DNA of 64,000 bases, from positions 1 to 64,000 of the forward strand of contig NZ_JYLD01000017.1 in the NCBI RefSeq assembly GCF_001043025.1, read 5' to 3'. The stretch comes from Pseudomonas helleri (GTDB taxonomy: Bacteria > Pseudomonadota > Gammaproteobacteria > Pseudomonadales > Pseudomonadaceae). The notes beneath the pieces were generated by a model. That model made no database searches and was not told where the DNA came from. It worked only from the letters and a program-made list of their open reading frames with translations. Of the stretch, positions 16,790-24,950 are shown piece after piece. The translations under genes were made by a program, and so were the position numbers. Position 1 is the first letter of the stretch, and the number at the start of each line of letters is the position of its first letter.

Positions 16790-17267
16790 CGTGCGTCATC
16801 CTTAACTGAATTCCTGGGCGAGCCGACAATTCGCTTCGCGCGGGGATGCTAGCACAAAGCCATAACCTCACGATAACGCAGTTTTTGGGCGTCTGCGGCC
16901 TCTGTGTCTCAGTAGTCCGCTGTTTTAAAAGCGTTACGCACCCACCTGCGAGATGTTTGGAGAGCCCGGAGCGAGACAGGCGAGCACAAACGATAAAGGT
17001 TAATTAATGTCGACATTCAGGCATTTCCACCTTCGCGCACCCGTCTAGTCTCCAACCTCAAAGCGCCCTAGCGTCGATCAAAGCAGCAGTTTCCACCATT
17101 AGGAATTAAGCATGGGAGTGAAGTAACTCGCCCGTTTCAGTGTGCGAAGGACCCAGATCGAGGGACACCCAGGGTGCTGATGACCCTGTAAGAACAATCG
17201 GCGTTCATAAAAGTGTCACACGATTGTTGCAAAGTTCTCGGGCCCGATCTCACACGGAATTTCTTTG
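16790..17267. other. Divergent promoter region upstream of pstS
   Basis: A 478-bp gap holding the pstS promoter with its PHO box and the promoter of the minus-strand envelope operon. A 12-bp palindrome AATGTCGACATT lies at 17006-17017 and may be an additional regulator site. No gene is seen. Confidence 0.5.
17202..17219 (+). promoter_or_regulatory. PHO box (PhoB site) of pstS
   Basis: CGTTCATAAAAGTGTCAC matches the two TGTCA-type heptamer repeats with an A-rich 4-bp spacer of PhoB sites. It ends 48 bp before the pstS ATG. This predicts induction under phosphate starvation. Confidence 0.75.
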
Positions 17268-18299
17268 ATGAAAAGCTTAATGAAGTCTGCTGCACTGGCT
17301 GTTGCTGTTTCTCTCTGCGCTACGTCGGCGGCATTTGCTGCTGAGAGCGTACGTCTGACAGGTTCCGGTGCCAGTTTCCCGGCTCCGATTTACCTGACCT
17401 GGTTTAAAGATTTCAGCAAGAAAACCCCTGGTGTCACCGTGGACTATCAGTCCAAGGGCAGCGGTGCGGGCGTTCAGGACTTTTTGAACAAGACCGTTGA
17501 TTTCGCTGCAAGCGACTCGGCAATGAGCAAAGAAGACATCGCCAAAGTGGCCGAAGGCGTGCAATTGCTGCCGATGACCGCCGGTGAAATCGTCTTGGCG
17601 TTCAACCTGCCAGGCAACCCGAAAGAGCTGAAATTGCCACGTGATGTGTACTCCAACATCTTCCTGGGCAAGATCACCAAGTGGAACGACCCACTGATCG
17701 CTGCCGCCAACCCTGGCCTGAAGCTGCCGGATCTGCCGATCACTGTGGTGGTGCGTGCTGACTCCAGCGGTACCACCGCGGTCTTCACCAAGCACTTGGC
17801 TGCTATCAACCCTGAGTTCAAAAAAGACCTGGGTGAAGGCAACACTGTTAACTGGCCTGCCAGCGACAAGTTCATCAAATCGCCTAAAAACGATGGTGTG
17901 ACTGCCACCGTTCGTCAGACTCCAGGCGCCATCGGTTACATCGAATACGGCTTCGCCAAGTTGGCCAAAGTTGACTTCGCTCAACTGCAAAACAAGGCCG
18001 GCGAGTATGTTGTGCCTAACGCTGAAAGCGGCGCCGAAGCCTTGGCTGCGGTGAAGATGCCAGAAGACCTGGTGGCCTGGCTGCCAGATCCGGACGGTGC
18101 CAAGTCTTACCCGATCACCACGTACACCTGGATGATCTTCCGCAAGCACAACGAAAACCCGGCCAAGGCCAAAGCCATGCGTGAAATGGTTGAGTACGGC
18201 CTGACTGAAGGTCAGAAAATCTCTGACTCGATGGGCTACATCCCGCTGCCACCGTCGGTTGTTGATCAAGTTCGCAAAGCGTCTGCCAACATCCAGTAA
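17268..18299 (+). CDS. pstS: Phosphate ABC transporter, periplasmic binding protein
   Basis: A 343-residue PstS starting at the ATG at 17268, after GGA; an in-frame TTG just before it is not needed. A signal peptide ending SAAFA is followed by the mature phosphate-binding fold with TGSGASFPAPIYLTWF, a phosphate loop around SKGSGAGVQ, DSAMS and RADSSGTTAVFTKHL. It captures phosphate in the periplasm for PstCAB. First gene of pstSCAB and preceded by a PHO box. A stem-loop after it probably allows higher expression of PstS than of the membrane genes. Confidence 0.97.
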   Translation: MKSLMKSAALAVAVSLCATSAAFAAESVRLTGSGASFPAPIYLTWFKDFSKKTPGVTVDYQSKGSGAGVQDFLNKTVDFAASDSAMSKEDIAKVAEGVQLLPMTAGEIVLAFNLPGNPKELKLPRDVYSNIFLGKITKWNDPLIAAANPGLKLPDLPITVVVRADSSGTTAVFTKHLAAINPEFKKDLGEGNTVNWPASDKFIKSPKNDGVTATVRQTPGAIGYIEYGFAKLAKVDFAQLQNKAGEYVVPNAESGAEALAAVKMPEDLVAWLPDPDGAKSYPITTYTWMIFRKHNENPAKAKAMREMVEYGLTEGQKISDSMGYIPLPPSVVDQVRKASANIQ

Positions 18300-18311
18300 C
18301 ACGCGTGAGGT

Positions 18312-18344
18312 CTCTCCCGGCAGGCGCTTGCCATGCCGGGAGAG
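18312..18344 (+). terminator. Stem-loop between pstS and pstC
   Basis: A perfect 11-bp stem (CTCTCCCGGCA with its complement) and 11-nt loop, not followed by a T-run. Such intercistronic hairpins protect the upstream mRNA or cause partial termination. Confidence 0.6.
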
Positions 18345-18370
18345 TGTCCCCCCAGCTCCGGAATTAGCCA

Positions 18371-19336
18371 ATGAATACACCATTTGTCGTACCGGTTAAT
18401 CCGGATTCTGCTTGCCAACCACCGTCCACGAAGGACTTTCTGGTTGATCGCACCTTCCGTGCACTCGCTCGCATAGGGGTCGTTTTGATTTTGGCGTTGG
18501 TCTTCGCCTTGGTATTCGAGGTAGGACGCAAGGCCCTTCCCGGCATGGAAAAGCACGGCTTTGACGTGATTTTCGGCAGTGTCTGGGACGTTAACCAAGG
18601 CAAATACGGCATTCTGCCGGCTATTTGGGGCACGCTTTACAGTGCCTTTATCGCGTTGCTGATCGCAGGCGTGTTCGGCGTCAGCATGGCGATTTTCCTG
18701 ACCCAGGATTTTTTGCCAGCCAAACTGGCTGCTGTGTTTCGCACCATCGTAGAACTGCTCGCCGCCATCCCGAGTGTGGTGTATGGCCTGTGGGGCATCT
18801 ACGTGGTGATACCGGCCATTCGCCCGCTGACCGCGTGGCTGAACACTGAGCTGGGCTGGATTCCTTTCTTCGGCACCTCTTTAAGCGGGCCGGGACTTCT
18901 CCCCGCGGCACTGGTACTGGCAATCATGATTTTGCCGACCATTGCTGCTGTTTCGCAGGACGCCCTCACCGCCGTCCCGATGAAAACCAAGCAAGCCGCC
19001 TACGGCATGGGCACCACCCACTGGGAAGCGATTCTCAAGGTGATGGTGCCATCGGCCGCCACCGGTATTTTCGGCTCCCTGGTACTCGGCCTCGGCCGTG
19101 CGCTGGGTGAAACCATGGCCCTGGCGATGCTGGTAGGCAATGCAAACAATATTTCACTGTCCCTGTTTGCGCCGGCCAATACACTGGCCGCCTTGCTGGC
19201 ACTGAACTTCCCTGAAGCCGGGCCTAACGAGATCGAAGTGCTGATGTACGCAGCCCTGGTGCTGATGTTCATCACGCTGCTGGTTAACGTGTTCGGCTCC
19301 ATGATCATGCTCTACGCCCAGCGGGGTCATAAGTAA
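18371..19336 (+). CDS. pstC: Phosphate ABC transporter permease PstC
   Basis: A 321-residue permease with about six transmembrane helices and the binding-protein-dependent transport loop near AAYGMGTTHWEAILKVMVP, which docks on PstB. It forms the inner-membrane channel with PstA. Its stop overlaps the pstA start by one base (TAATG). Confidence 0.96.
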   Translation: MNTPFVVPVNPDSACQPPSTKDFLVDRTFRALARIGVVLILALVFALVFEVGRKALPGMEKHGFDVIFGSVWDVNQGKYGILPAIWGTLYSAFIALLIAGVFGVSMAIFLTQDFLPAKLAAVFRTIVELLAAIPSVVYGLWGIYVVIPAIRPLTAWLNTELGWIPFFGTSLSGPGLLPAALVLAIMILPTIAAVSQDALTAVPMKTKQAAYGMGTTHWEAILKVMVPSAATGIFGSLVLGLGRALGETMALAMLVGNANNISLSLFAPANTLAALLALNFPEAGPNEIEVLMYAALVLMFITLLVNVFGSMIMLYAQRGHK

Positions 19337-20229
19337 TGACAAACCTCACGTCCCCTACCAAGGCGCTGCCAAGCCTGCAACGTCGGCTCGAAGGCCGCTC
19401 GTTGCGCAGCCTGATTTTGACCACGCTGGTGTGGTTTGGCGCGCTGCTGGCCAGTGTGCCGCTGATTTCCGTGCTTTATATGTTGATCACCCGCGGCGGT
19501 GCCCGCCTGAGTCTTGAAGTGTTCACCGAGCTGCCACCCACCGGTTTTGAGACCGGCGGCGGTTTCGGTAACGCCCTGGCCGGTACGTTTGTGATGGTCG
19601 GTATCGCCGCTGCCATCGCGGTGCCGGTCGGCATCCTGGCTGCCGTGTTCCTCGCTGAGCTGGGCCCGGACAGCAAGCTGGCCAACGCCTCGCGCTTTGC
19701 CGCCAAAATGCTCACCGGCCTGCCGTCGATTCTGGCCGGTGTATTTGCCTACGCGCTGGTGGTGATGACCACCGGGACCTACTCGGCGCCAGCCGGTGGC
19801 GTGGCACTGGCCGTGTTGATGCTGCCAATCGTGGTGCTGACGGCTGAAGAGTCGATGAAGATGGTGCCCAAGATCATGAAAGACGCCGCTTACGGCATGG
19901 GCTGCACCCGCTCACAAGTCATCTGGAAAATCGTCTTGCCCACCGGCCTGCCGGCCATTTTGACCGGTGTGATGCTCGCCGTCGCACGCGCCGCCGGTGA
20001 AACCGCGCCGCTGCTGTTTACCGCACTGTTCAGCAACTACTGGATCTACCACGACGGCAGCCTGGCGGTGATGAATCCAACGGCCTCGCTTGCCGTACTG
20101 ATTTACAACTTCTCTGGCATGCCCTTTGACAACCAGCTCGAACTTGCCTGGGCAGCTTCGCTGGTGCTGGTGATGATCGTACTGCTCGTGAATATCGTCA
20201 GCCGTATTTTCGGCAAGCCCAAGTATTGA
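19336..20229 (+). CDS. pstA: Phosphate ABC transporter permease PstA
   Basis: A 297-residue permease with about six transmembrane helices and the coupling-helix motif in KDAAYGMGCTRSQVIWKIVLP. It pairs with PstC, is translationally coupled to pstC, and lies 18 bp before pstB. Confidence 0.96.
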   Translation: MTNLTSPTKALPSLQRRLEGRSLRSLILTTLVWFGALLASVPLISVLYMLITRGGARLSLEVFTELPPTGFETGGGFGNALAGTFVMVGIAAAIAVPVGILAAVFLAELGPDSKLANASRFAAKMLTGLPSILAGVFAYALVVMTTGTYSAPAGGVALAVLMLPIVVLTAEESMKMVPKIMKDAAYGMGCTRSQVIWKIVLPTGLPAILTGVMLAVARAAGETAPLLFTALFSNYWIYHDGSLAVMNPTASLAVLIYNFSGMPFDNQLELAWAASLVLVMIVLLVNIVSRIFGKPKY

Positions 20230-20247
20230 GATAGGGAGCACCTGATT

Positions 20248-21066
20248 TTGAACGTATCAACTGCGCAAATAGCCGCTCCGTTTATCACCCAGGCCCCGGT
20301 GGTCATGGACTGCAAGCTGGACAAGATTTTCTACGGCAACTTCCTGGCCGTCCGTGACAGCCATGTGCCGATTGAAAAGAACAAGATTACCGGCTTCATC
20401 GGCCCGTCTGGCTGCGGTAAAAGTACCGTGCTGCGTAGCCTCAATCGCATGAACGACCTGGTTAAAGGCTTCCGCTTTGAAGGCCATGTGCACTTCCTCG
20501 GGCAGGACGTCTACGGCAAGGGCGTAGACCCTGTCGTGGTACGCCGCTACATCGGCATGGTGTTCCAGCAGCCGAACCCGTTCTCGATGAGCATCTTCGA
20601 CAACGTCGCCTTCGGCCTGCGCCTCAACCGCTATAAGGGCGACATTGGCGACCGCGTCAAACACGCCCTGCAAGGCGCCGCGTTGTGGGATGAGGTCAAG
20701 GACAAGCTCAAGGTCAGCGGCCTGTCGCTGTCCGGTGGTCAACAACAGCGTCTGTGCATCGCCCGCGCCATCGCCACCGAGCCAGAAGTGCTGCTGCTGG
20801 ATGAACCTTGCTCGGCACTCGACCCGATCGCGACCCGTCGTGTGGAAGAGCTGATGGTCGAGCTGAAAAAGGACTACACCATCGCCCTGGTGACCCACAA
20901 CATGCAGCAAGCCATTCGAGTGGCGGATACCACGGCGTTTTTCTCGGTGGATATCTCCCAGGGCACCCGTACCGGTTATCTGGTTGAGATGGGTCCTACC
21001 ACCCAGATCTTCGATAACCCACGCGAACAAATGACCAGTGACTACATCACCGGCAAGTTCAGCTGA
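20248..21066 (+). CDS. pstB: Phosphate ABC transporter ATPase PstB
   Basis: A 272-residue ATPase with Walker A GPSGCGKST, signature LSGGQQQRLCIARA and Walker B LLLDEPCSALD, plus the PstB-typical insert KSTVLRSLNRMNDL. Translation probably starts at a TTG (20248), 9 nt after GGGAG; the first ATG lies about 20 codons further and would cut into the fold. Unusually, phoU does not follow; a Fic-like/HAD pair does. Confidence 0.95.
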   Translation: MNVSTAQIAAPFITQAPVVMDCKLDKIFYGNFLAVRDSHVPIEKNKITGFIGPSGCGKSTVLRSLNRMNDLVKGFRFEGHVHFLGQDVYGKGVDPVVVRRYIGMVFQQPNPFSMSIFDNVAFGLRLNRYKGDIGDRVKHALQGAALWDEVKDKLKVSGLSLSGGQQQRLCIARAIATEPEVLLLDEPCSALDPIATRRVEELMVELKKDYTIALVTHNMQQAIRVADTTAFFSVDISQGTRTGYLVEMGPTTQIFDNPREQMTSDYITGKFS

Positions 21067-21075
21067 TTAACAGGC

Positions 21076-21093
21076 GCCCGCACGTCAGCGGGC
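21076..21093 (+). terminator. Weak terminator after pstB
   Basis: A 6-bp GC-rich stem (GCCCGC and GCGGGC) with a 6-nt loop is followed by a T-rich stretch. It may separate pstSCAB from the Fic-like gene only partially. Confidence 0.4.
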
Positions 21094-21138
21094 ATCGGTT
21101 TGTTTCAACGTGTTTTTTACTGTTTTTCAGGGATACCA

Positions 21139-21837
21139 ATGCCTGCATCGCGTCGTCTTGATCTGCCAGCCATTGAACACTCACTGCGTGAGGTTCAAAG
21201 CGGCTTTGCCGAGCTCAGCCGGCACTTTACCGAGCAGCGCGATCCGCTGACCGACGAAGTGCTCAACAATGTGCTTGAAGGCTATGCGCTGATTGATGAC
21301 TATGTCGCTCGGGGTGTCGACCTGTTTGACCTTCAGCAACTCAACCTGATGCTGGAGATCAATGCGACCGTACTGTGTGGCAGCGACCCGCAGCGGCGCC
21401 TGGAATACGCTCAGCACCTGTTGGCGACCGAGGAGCACTTCTTCAACAACGTTGAGGGAGGCATAAAGGACTTGTTCAACTGGTACGGCGCGCATCGCAA
21501 CGAATCCGTCTGGAAGCGTGCGGCCGGGGTCTATGTACGCATCCTCAGCGAGCCGCAATTGTTTATCGAAGGTAATCACCGCAGCGGTTCACTGATCGTC
21601 AGCTATTTGCTCATGCGCGAAGGCTTGCCGCCGTTTGTACTGACACTGGAAAACGCCGAAGGCTATTTCAACCCGTCATCGGTCATACGCAATTCGGCCA
21701 AACATGGCGTCAGAGCGTTGTATGAATTGCCCAAGATCAAGAAGAAGTACGCCGCTTTCCTGGAAGATCAATCACCGGCTCCCAGAAAGTTTTTTCTTAA
21801 AGACAAACCCTTGACCGTCATTCAAGGAAGGCACTGA
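21139..21837 (+). CDS. Fic-like domain protein with altered active-site motif
   Basis: A 232-residue protein starting at the ATG at 21139 (AGGGA upstream). Residues 140-148 read QLFIEGNHR. This fits the Fic core HPFx[DE]GNGR in spacing and in Phe142, Glu144, Gly145, Asn146 and Arg148, but the catalytic His is Gln, the second Gly is His and the distal Arg is Ser. Fic enzymes usually AMPylate proteins; loss of the His suggests another chemistry, such as phosphocholine or phosphate transfer, or a binding role. It overlaps the next gene by one base (TGATG). Location after pstB suggests phosphate-linked expression. Confidence 0.55.
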   Translation: MPASRRLDLPAIEHSLREVQSGFAELSRHFTEQRDPLTDEVLNNVLEGYALIDDYVARGVDLFDLQQLNLMLEINATVLCGSDPQRRLEYAQHLLATEEHFFNNVEGGIKDLFNWYGAHRNESVWKRAAGVYVRILSEPQLFIEGNHRSGSLIVSYLLMREGLPPFVLTLENAEGYFNPSSVIRNSAKHGVRALYELPKIKKKYAAFLEDQSPAPRKFFLKDKPLTVIQGRH

Positions 21838-22472
21838 TGAACAAGGAATCAACCCTCGCTAACGGCCCTACGGTGGTCGGTCGATTAAAGCAGGCCGTCC
21901 AGGCCAGCCTCCCGACATCGCTGCAAAAACGCCAACGCGTGCGTATTTCATTTGATATCGATGACACCCTCGCCTGCCAGCTTCACCACTGCGACGTCGA
22001 GCAAAGCCGCCTGCCCGATTGCGTCCATCGCTGGTTGGGTGAACCGCTGCGTTTCGGCACCCGCGCCCTCATCCGAGAACTGCGTCGCCAGGGCTGCAGC
22101 ATTTGGGTCTACACCTCGTCCGGCCGCACCCCGGCCTACATCAAGCGCTGGCTCATGCTGTACGGCATCCGCGTTGACGGCGTGGTCAACAGTGACCGCC
22201 ACAGCCTTGCGCTGGCCGCTCGCGGGCTGTCAAACGCCCCGTCGAAATTACCATCGGCCTTCGATATCGACCTGCATGTGGATGACTCCGAAGGCGTGAG
22301 GCTTGAAGGTCAGGACCACGGTTTCCGCGTTGTCGTGGTTCACCCTGAAGACGAAAACTGGGCCCGGCAAGTGCTGGACGCAGTCGCCGTGGTCCAGGCG
22401 CAGTTGGACTGGCAACACTCGTTCAAACGCCCAGCCCCGGCAACACAGACCGCCAGGGCGTTTTCTTCCTGA
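21837..22472 (+). CDS. HAD-superfamily hydrolase
   Basis: A 211-residue protein with HAD motif I FDIDDTL (Asp40, Asp42), motif II-like VYTSSGR and motif IV HVDDSEG. It is probably a phosphatase that forms a phospho-Asp40 intermediate. It is translationally coupled to the Fic-like gene, so the two may act on the same nucleotide- or phosphate-linked substrate. The final part (after about 190) is Pro/Thr-rich and disordered. Confidence 0.8.
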   Translation: MNKESTLANGPTVVGRLKQAVQASLPTSLQKRQRVRISFDIDDTLACQLHHCDVEQSRLPDCVHRWLGEPLRFGTRALIRELRRQGCSIWVYTSSGRTPAYIKRWLMLYGIRVDGVVNSDRHSLALAARGLSNAPSKLPSAFDIDLHVDDSEGVRLEGQDHGFRVVVVHPEDENWARQVLDAVAVVQAQLDWQHSFKRPAPATQTARAFSS

Positions 22473-22477
22473 TCCCT

Positions 22478-22600
22478 GTAGCCCGCCACTCAGGGTCGCT
22501 TCGCAACCCATCGCAGCCTCATGCTTCGGCAGCGACTACAGGGTTCATGCAGCTTTTGTAGGAGCTGACGAGGCACGAAGGCTGCGATGCGGGCCGCAGG
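22478..22600. repeat. REP-like intergenic palindromic repeat
   Basis: CTGTAGCCCGCC..., CATCGCAGCCTCATGCTTCGGCAGC and TTGTAGGAGCTGACGAGGCACGAAGGCTGCGATGCGG-like segments form imperfect inverted arms around GGCTGCGATG/CATCGCAGCC. This is a Pseudomonas REP variant distinct from the GAGCGAGCTTG family found further right. Confidence 0.6.
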
Positions 22601-22617
22601 ACCGCCATTCAAAGTGG

Positions 22618-23493
22618 CTACGTCCGGCCAGCAAACAATCGCGGCCACCTCACCATCCCCACCACCAGCGCCAGCAACATCACCCCCAGCGACACCGCTT
22701 CGCTCGCACCTACCCGATGGCCCAGCATCAGCATCGAGCCCACAACCCCGAACACCGGAATCAACAACGACAACGGCGCCACCCTCGACACCGGGTATTC
22801 CCTGAGCAATACATTCCAGCCCCAGTAACAAAAATGCGTGGCGACATAAACCTGAAACAACAGCGACAACACGCCCACCCACTCAACGTGCGAAACAACG
22901 CTGACAAACGGCGCGCTGCCGTGTGCCAGCCACGTGAGCGCAAGCAATGGCAGCGGCGGGAACAGACTGGCCCAAACCACAAAGGCAAAGATCTCCCGCA
23001 CCTTCGACTGCTTGATGATGATATTGCCCACGCTCCAGCTAAAGGCACTCACCACCAGCAACCCGTAGCCCACGGTCGTCCCATGGCCGGGGCTGCTCAG
23101 GATAATGCTGATCAGCCCCAACACCCCGAGCCCTACACCCAGCTTCTGCCCAACACTCAACCGCTCACCAAACAGCAACACGCCCCAGCCCAACGTGAAA
23201 AACGCACTGAACTGAATCAACAGAGCAGCGGTGCCCGGCGGCACGCCCATCTCAATGCCCAGGTTAATCAGCGCCCACATCGCCACGCCGAAAATCAATC
23301 CATACGCCGCCAGCCATTTCAGGGCGATGGGCGGTCGCTTGATAAAAAACACCCACGGTAGCGCCGCCAGCGTAAAGCGCAGCGCGGTGAGCAACAGCGG
23401 ATCAATGGCCGCCAGCCCCAGTTTGGTGATGGGAAAGTTAAGCCCCCACATCGCCGTCACGGCGATGGCCAAGGCCAGGTGTTTGTTTTGCAT
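22618..23493 (-). CDS. EamA/DMT-family exporter
   Basis: A 291-residue membrane protein with about ten transmembrane helices in two EamA repeats (starting MWGLNFPITKLGL and, in the second half, VVSAFSWSVGNI). It resembles YdcZ/RhaT-type drug/metabolite exporters, often amino-acid exporters such as EamA. Divergent from an AraC-type regulator that is its likely controller; the 117-bp gap holds both promoters. Confidence 0.85.
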   Translation of the reverse strand: MQNKHLALAIAVTAMWGLNFPITKLGLAAIDPLLLTALRFTLAALPWVFFIKRPPIALKWLAAYGLIFGVAMWALINLGIEMGVPPGTAALLIQFSAFFTLGWGVLLFGERLSVGQKLGVGLGVLGLISIILSSPGHGTTVGYGLLVVSAFSWSVGNIIIKQSKVREIFAFVVWASLFPPLPLLALTWLAHGSAPFVSVVSHVEWVGVLSLLFQVYVATHFCYWGWNVLLREYPVSRVAPLSLLIPVFGVVGSMLMLGHRVGASEAVSLGVMLLALVVGMVRWPRLFAGRT

Positions 23494-23610
23494 CGTAATG
23501 GCGTCCAGTCGTCAACGCGAATGCCTGTCTGCACCCGCTGGACGTCACTATGCGCAATACGCGACATGGCCCGCTTGCACTCCAAGGTCAACATTCATTA
23601 AATTCGGGCC

Positions 23611-24384
23611 ATGCGCGAAATAAACATAGATCCTTACGAAAACACGCCCCGCGATGCTGTCGTCACGGCCAATGACTACCCGGACGGGCAGCACTTTGCA
23701 CTGCACACCCATCAACGCGGGCAATTTGCCTATGCCGCCTGCGGCGTAATCAGCGTGTTCAGCGGTCAAGGCAACTGGGTGGTGCCGCCGCAACGGGCGA
23801 TCTGGGTGCCGGCGGGTGTGGCTCACGAAATGACCATGGCCGGGCCGGTGACCATGCTCAACACGTACATTGCCAACCCGGCCGCCGGGCAACTCGCCCT
23901 GCCCGCCCACTGCCAAGTCTTCGGCGTTTCGCCTCTGCTGCGTCAGTTATTGCTGCAAGCCCAGGACATCCCTGCACTGTACGACGAGACCCAGCGTGAG
24001 GACCTGCTGATGCGCTTGTTGCTGCACGAAATCGCAGCCATGCCGCCCTTGTCCCTCAACGCGCCCCTGCCCAACGAACCCCGGCTTGCACGTGCCTGCC
24101 GCCACCTGCTGGCGCAACCGTCACTGGACATCGGGATCGACGACATGAGCCGACAAGTGGGCATGAGCCGCCGCACCTTCACCCGACTGTTTCGCCAACA
24201 GACCGGCATCAGCTTTGTTGAATGGCGCCAGCAAGCCTGCTTATTGGCCGCAGTAGTGCGCCTGGGCAACGGCGAACCGGTCACACGGGTCGCCACTGAC
24301 TTGGGCTACAGCAGCCCCAGCGCGTTTACCAGCGTGTTTCGCAAAGTTTTGGGTGAGGTTCCGAGCCGGTATTTTGCGCAATAG
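23611..24384 (+). CDS. AraC-family regulator with cupin domain
   Basis: A 257-residue protein. The N-terminal cupin (about 15-110; HFALHTHQRGQF, VPAGVAHEM) is followed by two HTH units in the C-terminal 100 residues (IDDMSRQVGMSRRTFTRLF and RVATDLGYSSPSAFTSVFRK). It probably regulates the divergent exporter gene. Confidence 0.87.
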   Translation: MREINIDPYENTPRDAVVTANDYPDGQHFALHTHQRGQFAYAACGVISVFSGQGNWVVPPQRAIWVPAGVAHEMTMAGPVTMLNTYIANPAAGQLALPAHCQVFGVSPLLRQLLLQAQDIPALYDETQREDLLMRLLLHEIAAMPPLSLNAPLPNEPRLARACRHLLAQPSLDIGIDDMSRQVGMSRRTFTRLFRQQTGISFVEWRQQACLLAAVVRLGNGEPVTRVATDLGYSSPSAFTSVFRKVLGEVPSRYFAQ

Positions 24385-24394
24385 CACGAGTAGG

Positions 24395-24507
24395 ACAATA
24401 CAAATAATTTTTTGTACAAACCCAAAAAATGACCAACAACATAAATTTTTATTTGCATTAAATAGAAGGCCTCTTTTTCTATGGCCTACAATACAAACAA
24501 ATATTTG
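24395..24507 (+). promoter_or_regulatory. AT-rich promoter/operator region of hipBA
   Basis: The direct repeat ACAATACAAA occurs at 24395-24404 and 24488-24497. The first copy is part of an inverted repeat TACAAA-N6-TTTGTA (24399-24416); the second adjoins the palindrome CAAATATTTG (24498-24507). The whole 24385-24551 gap is much more AT-rich than its surroundings. These are candidate HipB sites for autorepression. Confidence 0.45.
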
Positions 24508-24551
24508 GCTTAAAGCTCAAAGCAGCCATTACACAAAGGATTATTTACCTT

Positions 24552-24950
24552 ATGCGTATTCAACGCATGTCTGACGAAGCCATTGCCATTCAGTTGGGTA
24601 AAGCCATCCGTGAGCGTCGATTGCGCAAAAACACCACCCAGGAACAACTGGCTGAAGCCATCGGTGTCAGTACGCCGACCCTGCAAAAACTTGAAAAAGG
24701 CAAAGGCACCCTTGCCGTCCTGATTGCGGCGTTAAGAGAACTCAATGCTCTGGAACTGCTTATAGCGCTGACTAGTCCTGCGCCAGCCAGCCCTTTGGCA
24801 GCGTCTAAAACCCCTTCTTTGCGCCTCAGAGCTAAAGGCCGCCCAAAAAATGCATCAAAGGATGTAAGCCAGAAGTATCCGGGCAGCACTACAGGCAAAC
24901 TGCTCTTCCCTAAAATAACAACGAGAAAAGACCATGGCGAAAGTCGCTGA
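24552..24950 (+). CDS. hipB: HipB-type antitoxin
   Basis: A 132-residue protein with an N-terminal XRE helix-turn-helix (about 15-70; TQEQLAEAIGVSTPTLQKLE) and a basic, disordered C-terminal half. The start at 24552 has AAAGGA upstream at long spacing; an ATG five codons on is an alternative. The gene overlaps hipA by 17 bp, the classic coupled antitoxin-toxin order. It is expected to bind HipA and repress the operon. Confidence 0.82.
   Translation: MRIQRMSDEAIAIQLGKAIRERRLRKNTTQEQLAEAIGVSTPTLQKLEKGKGTLAVLIAALRELNALELLIALTSPAPASPLAASKTPSLRLRAKGRPKNASKDVSQKYPGSTTGKLLFPKITTRKDHGESR

Noticed and set aside
17006..17017. AATGTCGACATT palindrome as a known operator
   Set aside because: A single 12-bp palindrome with no second copy and no identifiable regulator; kept only as a note in the intergenic entry.
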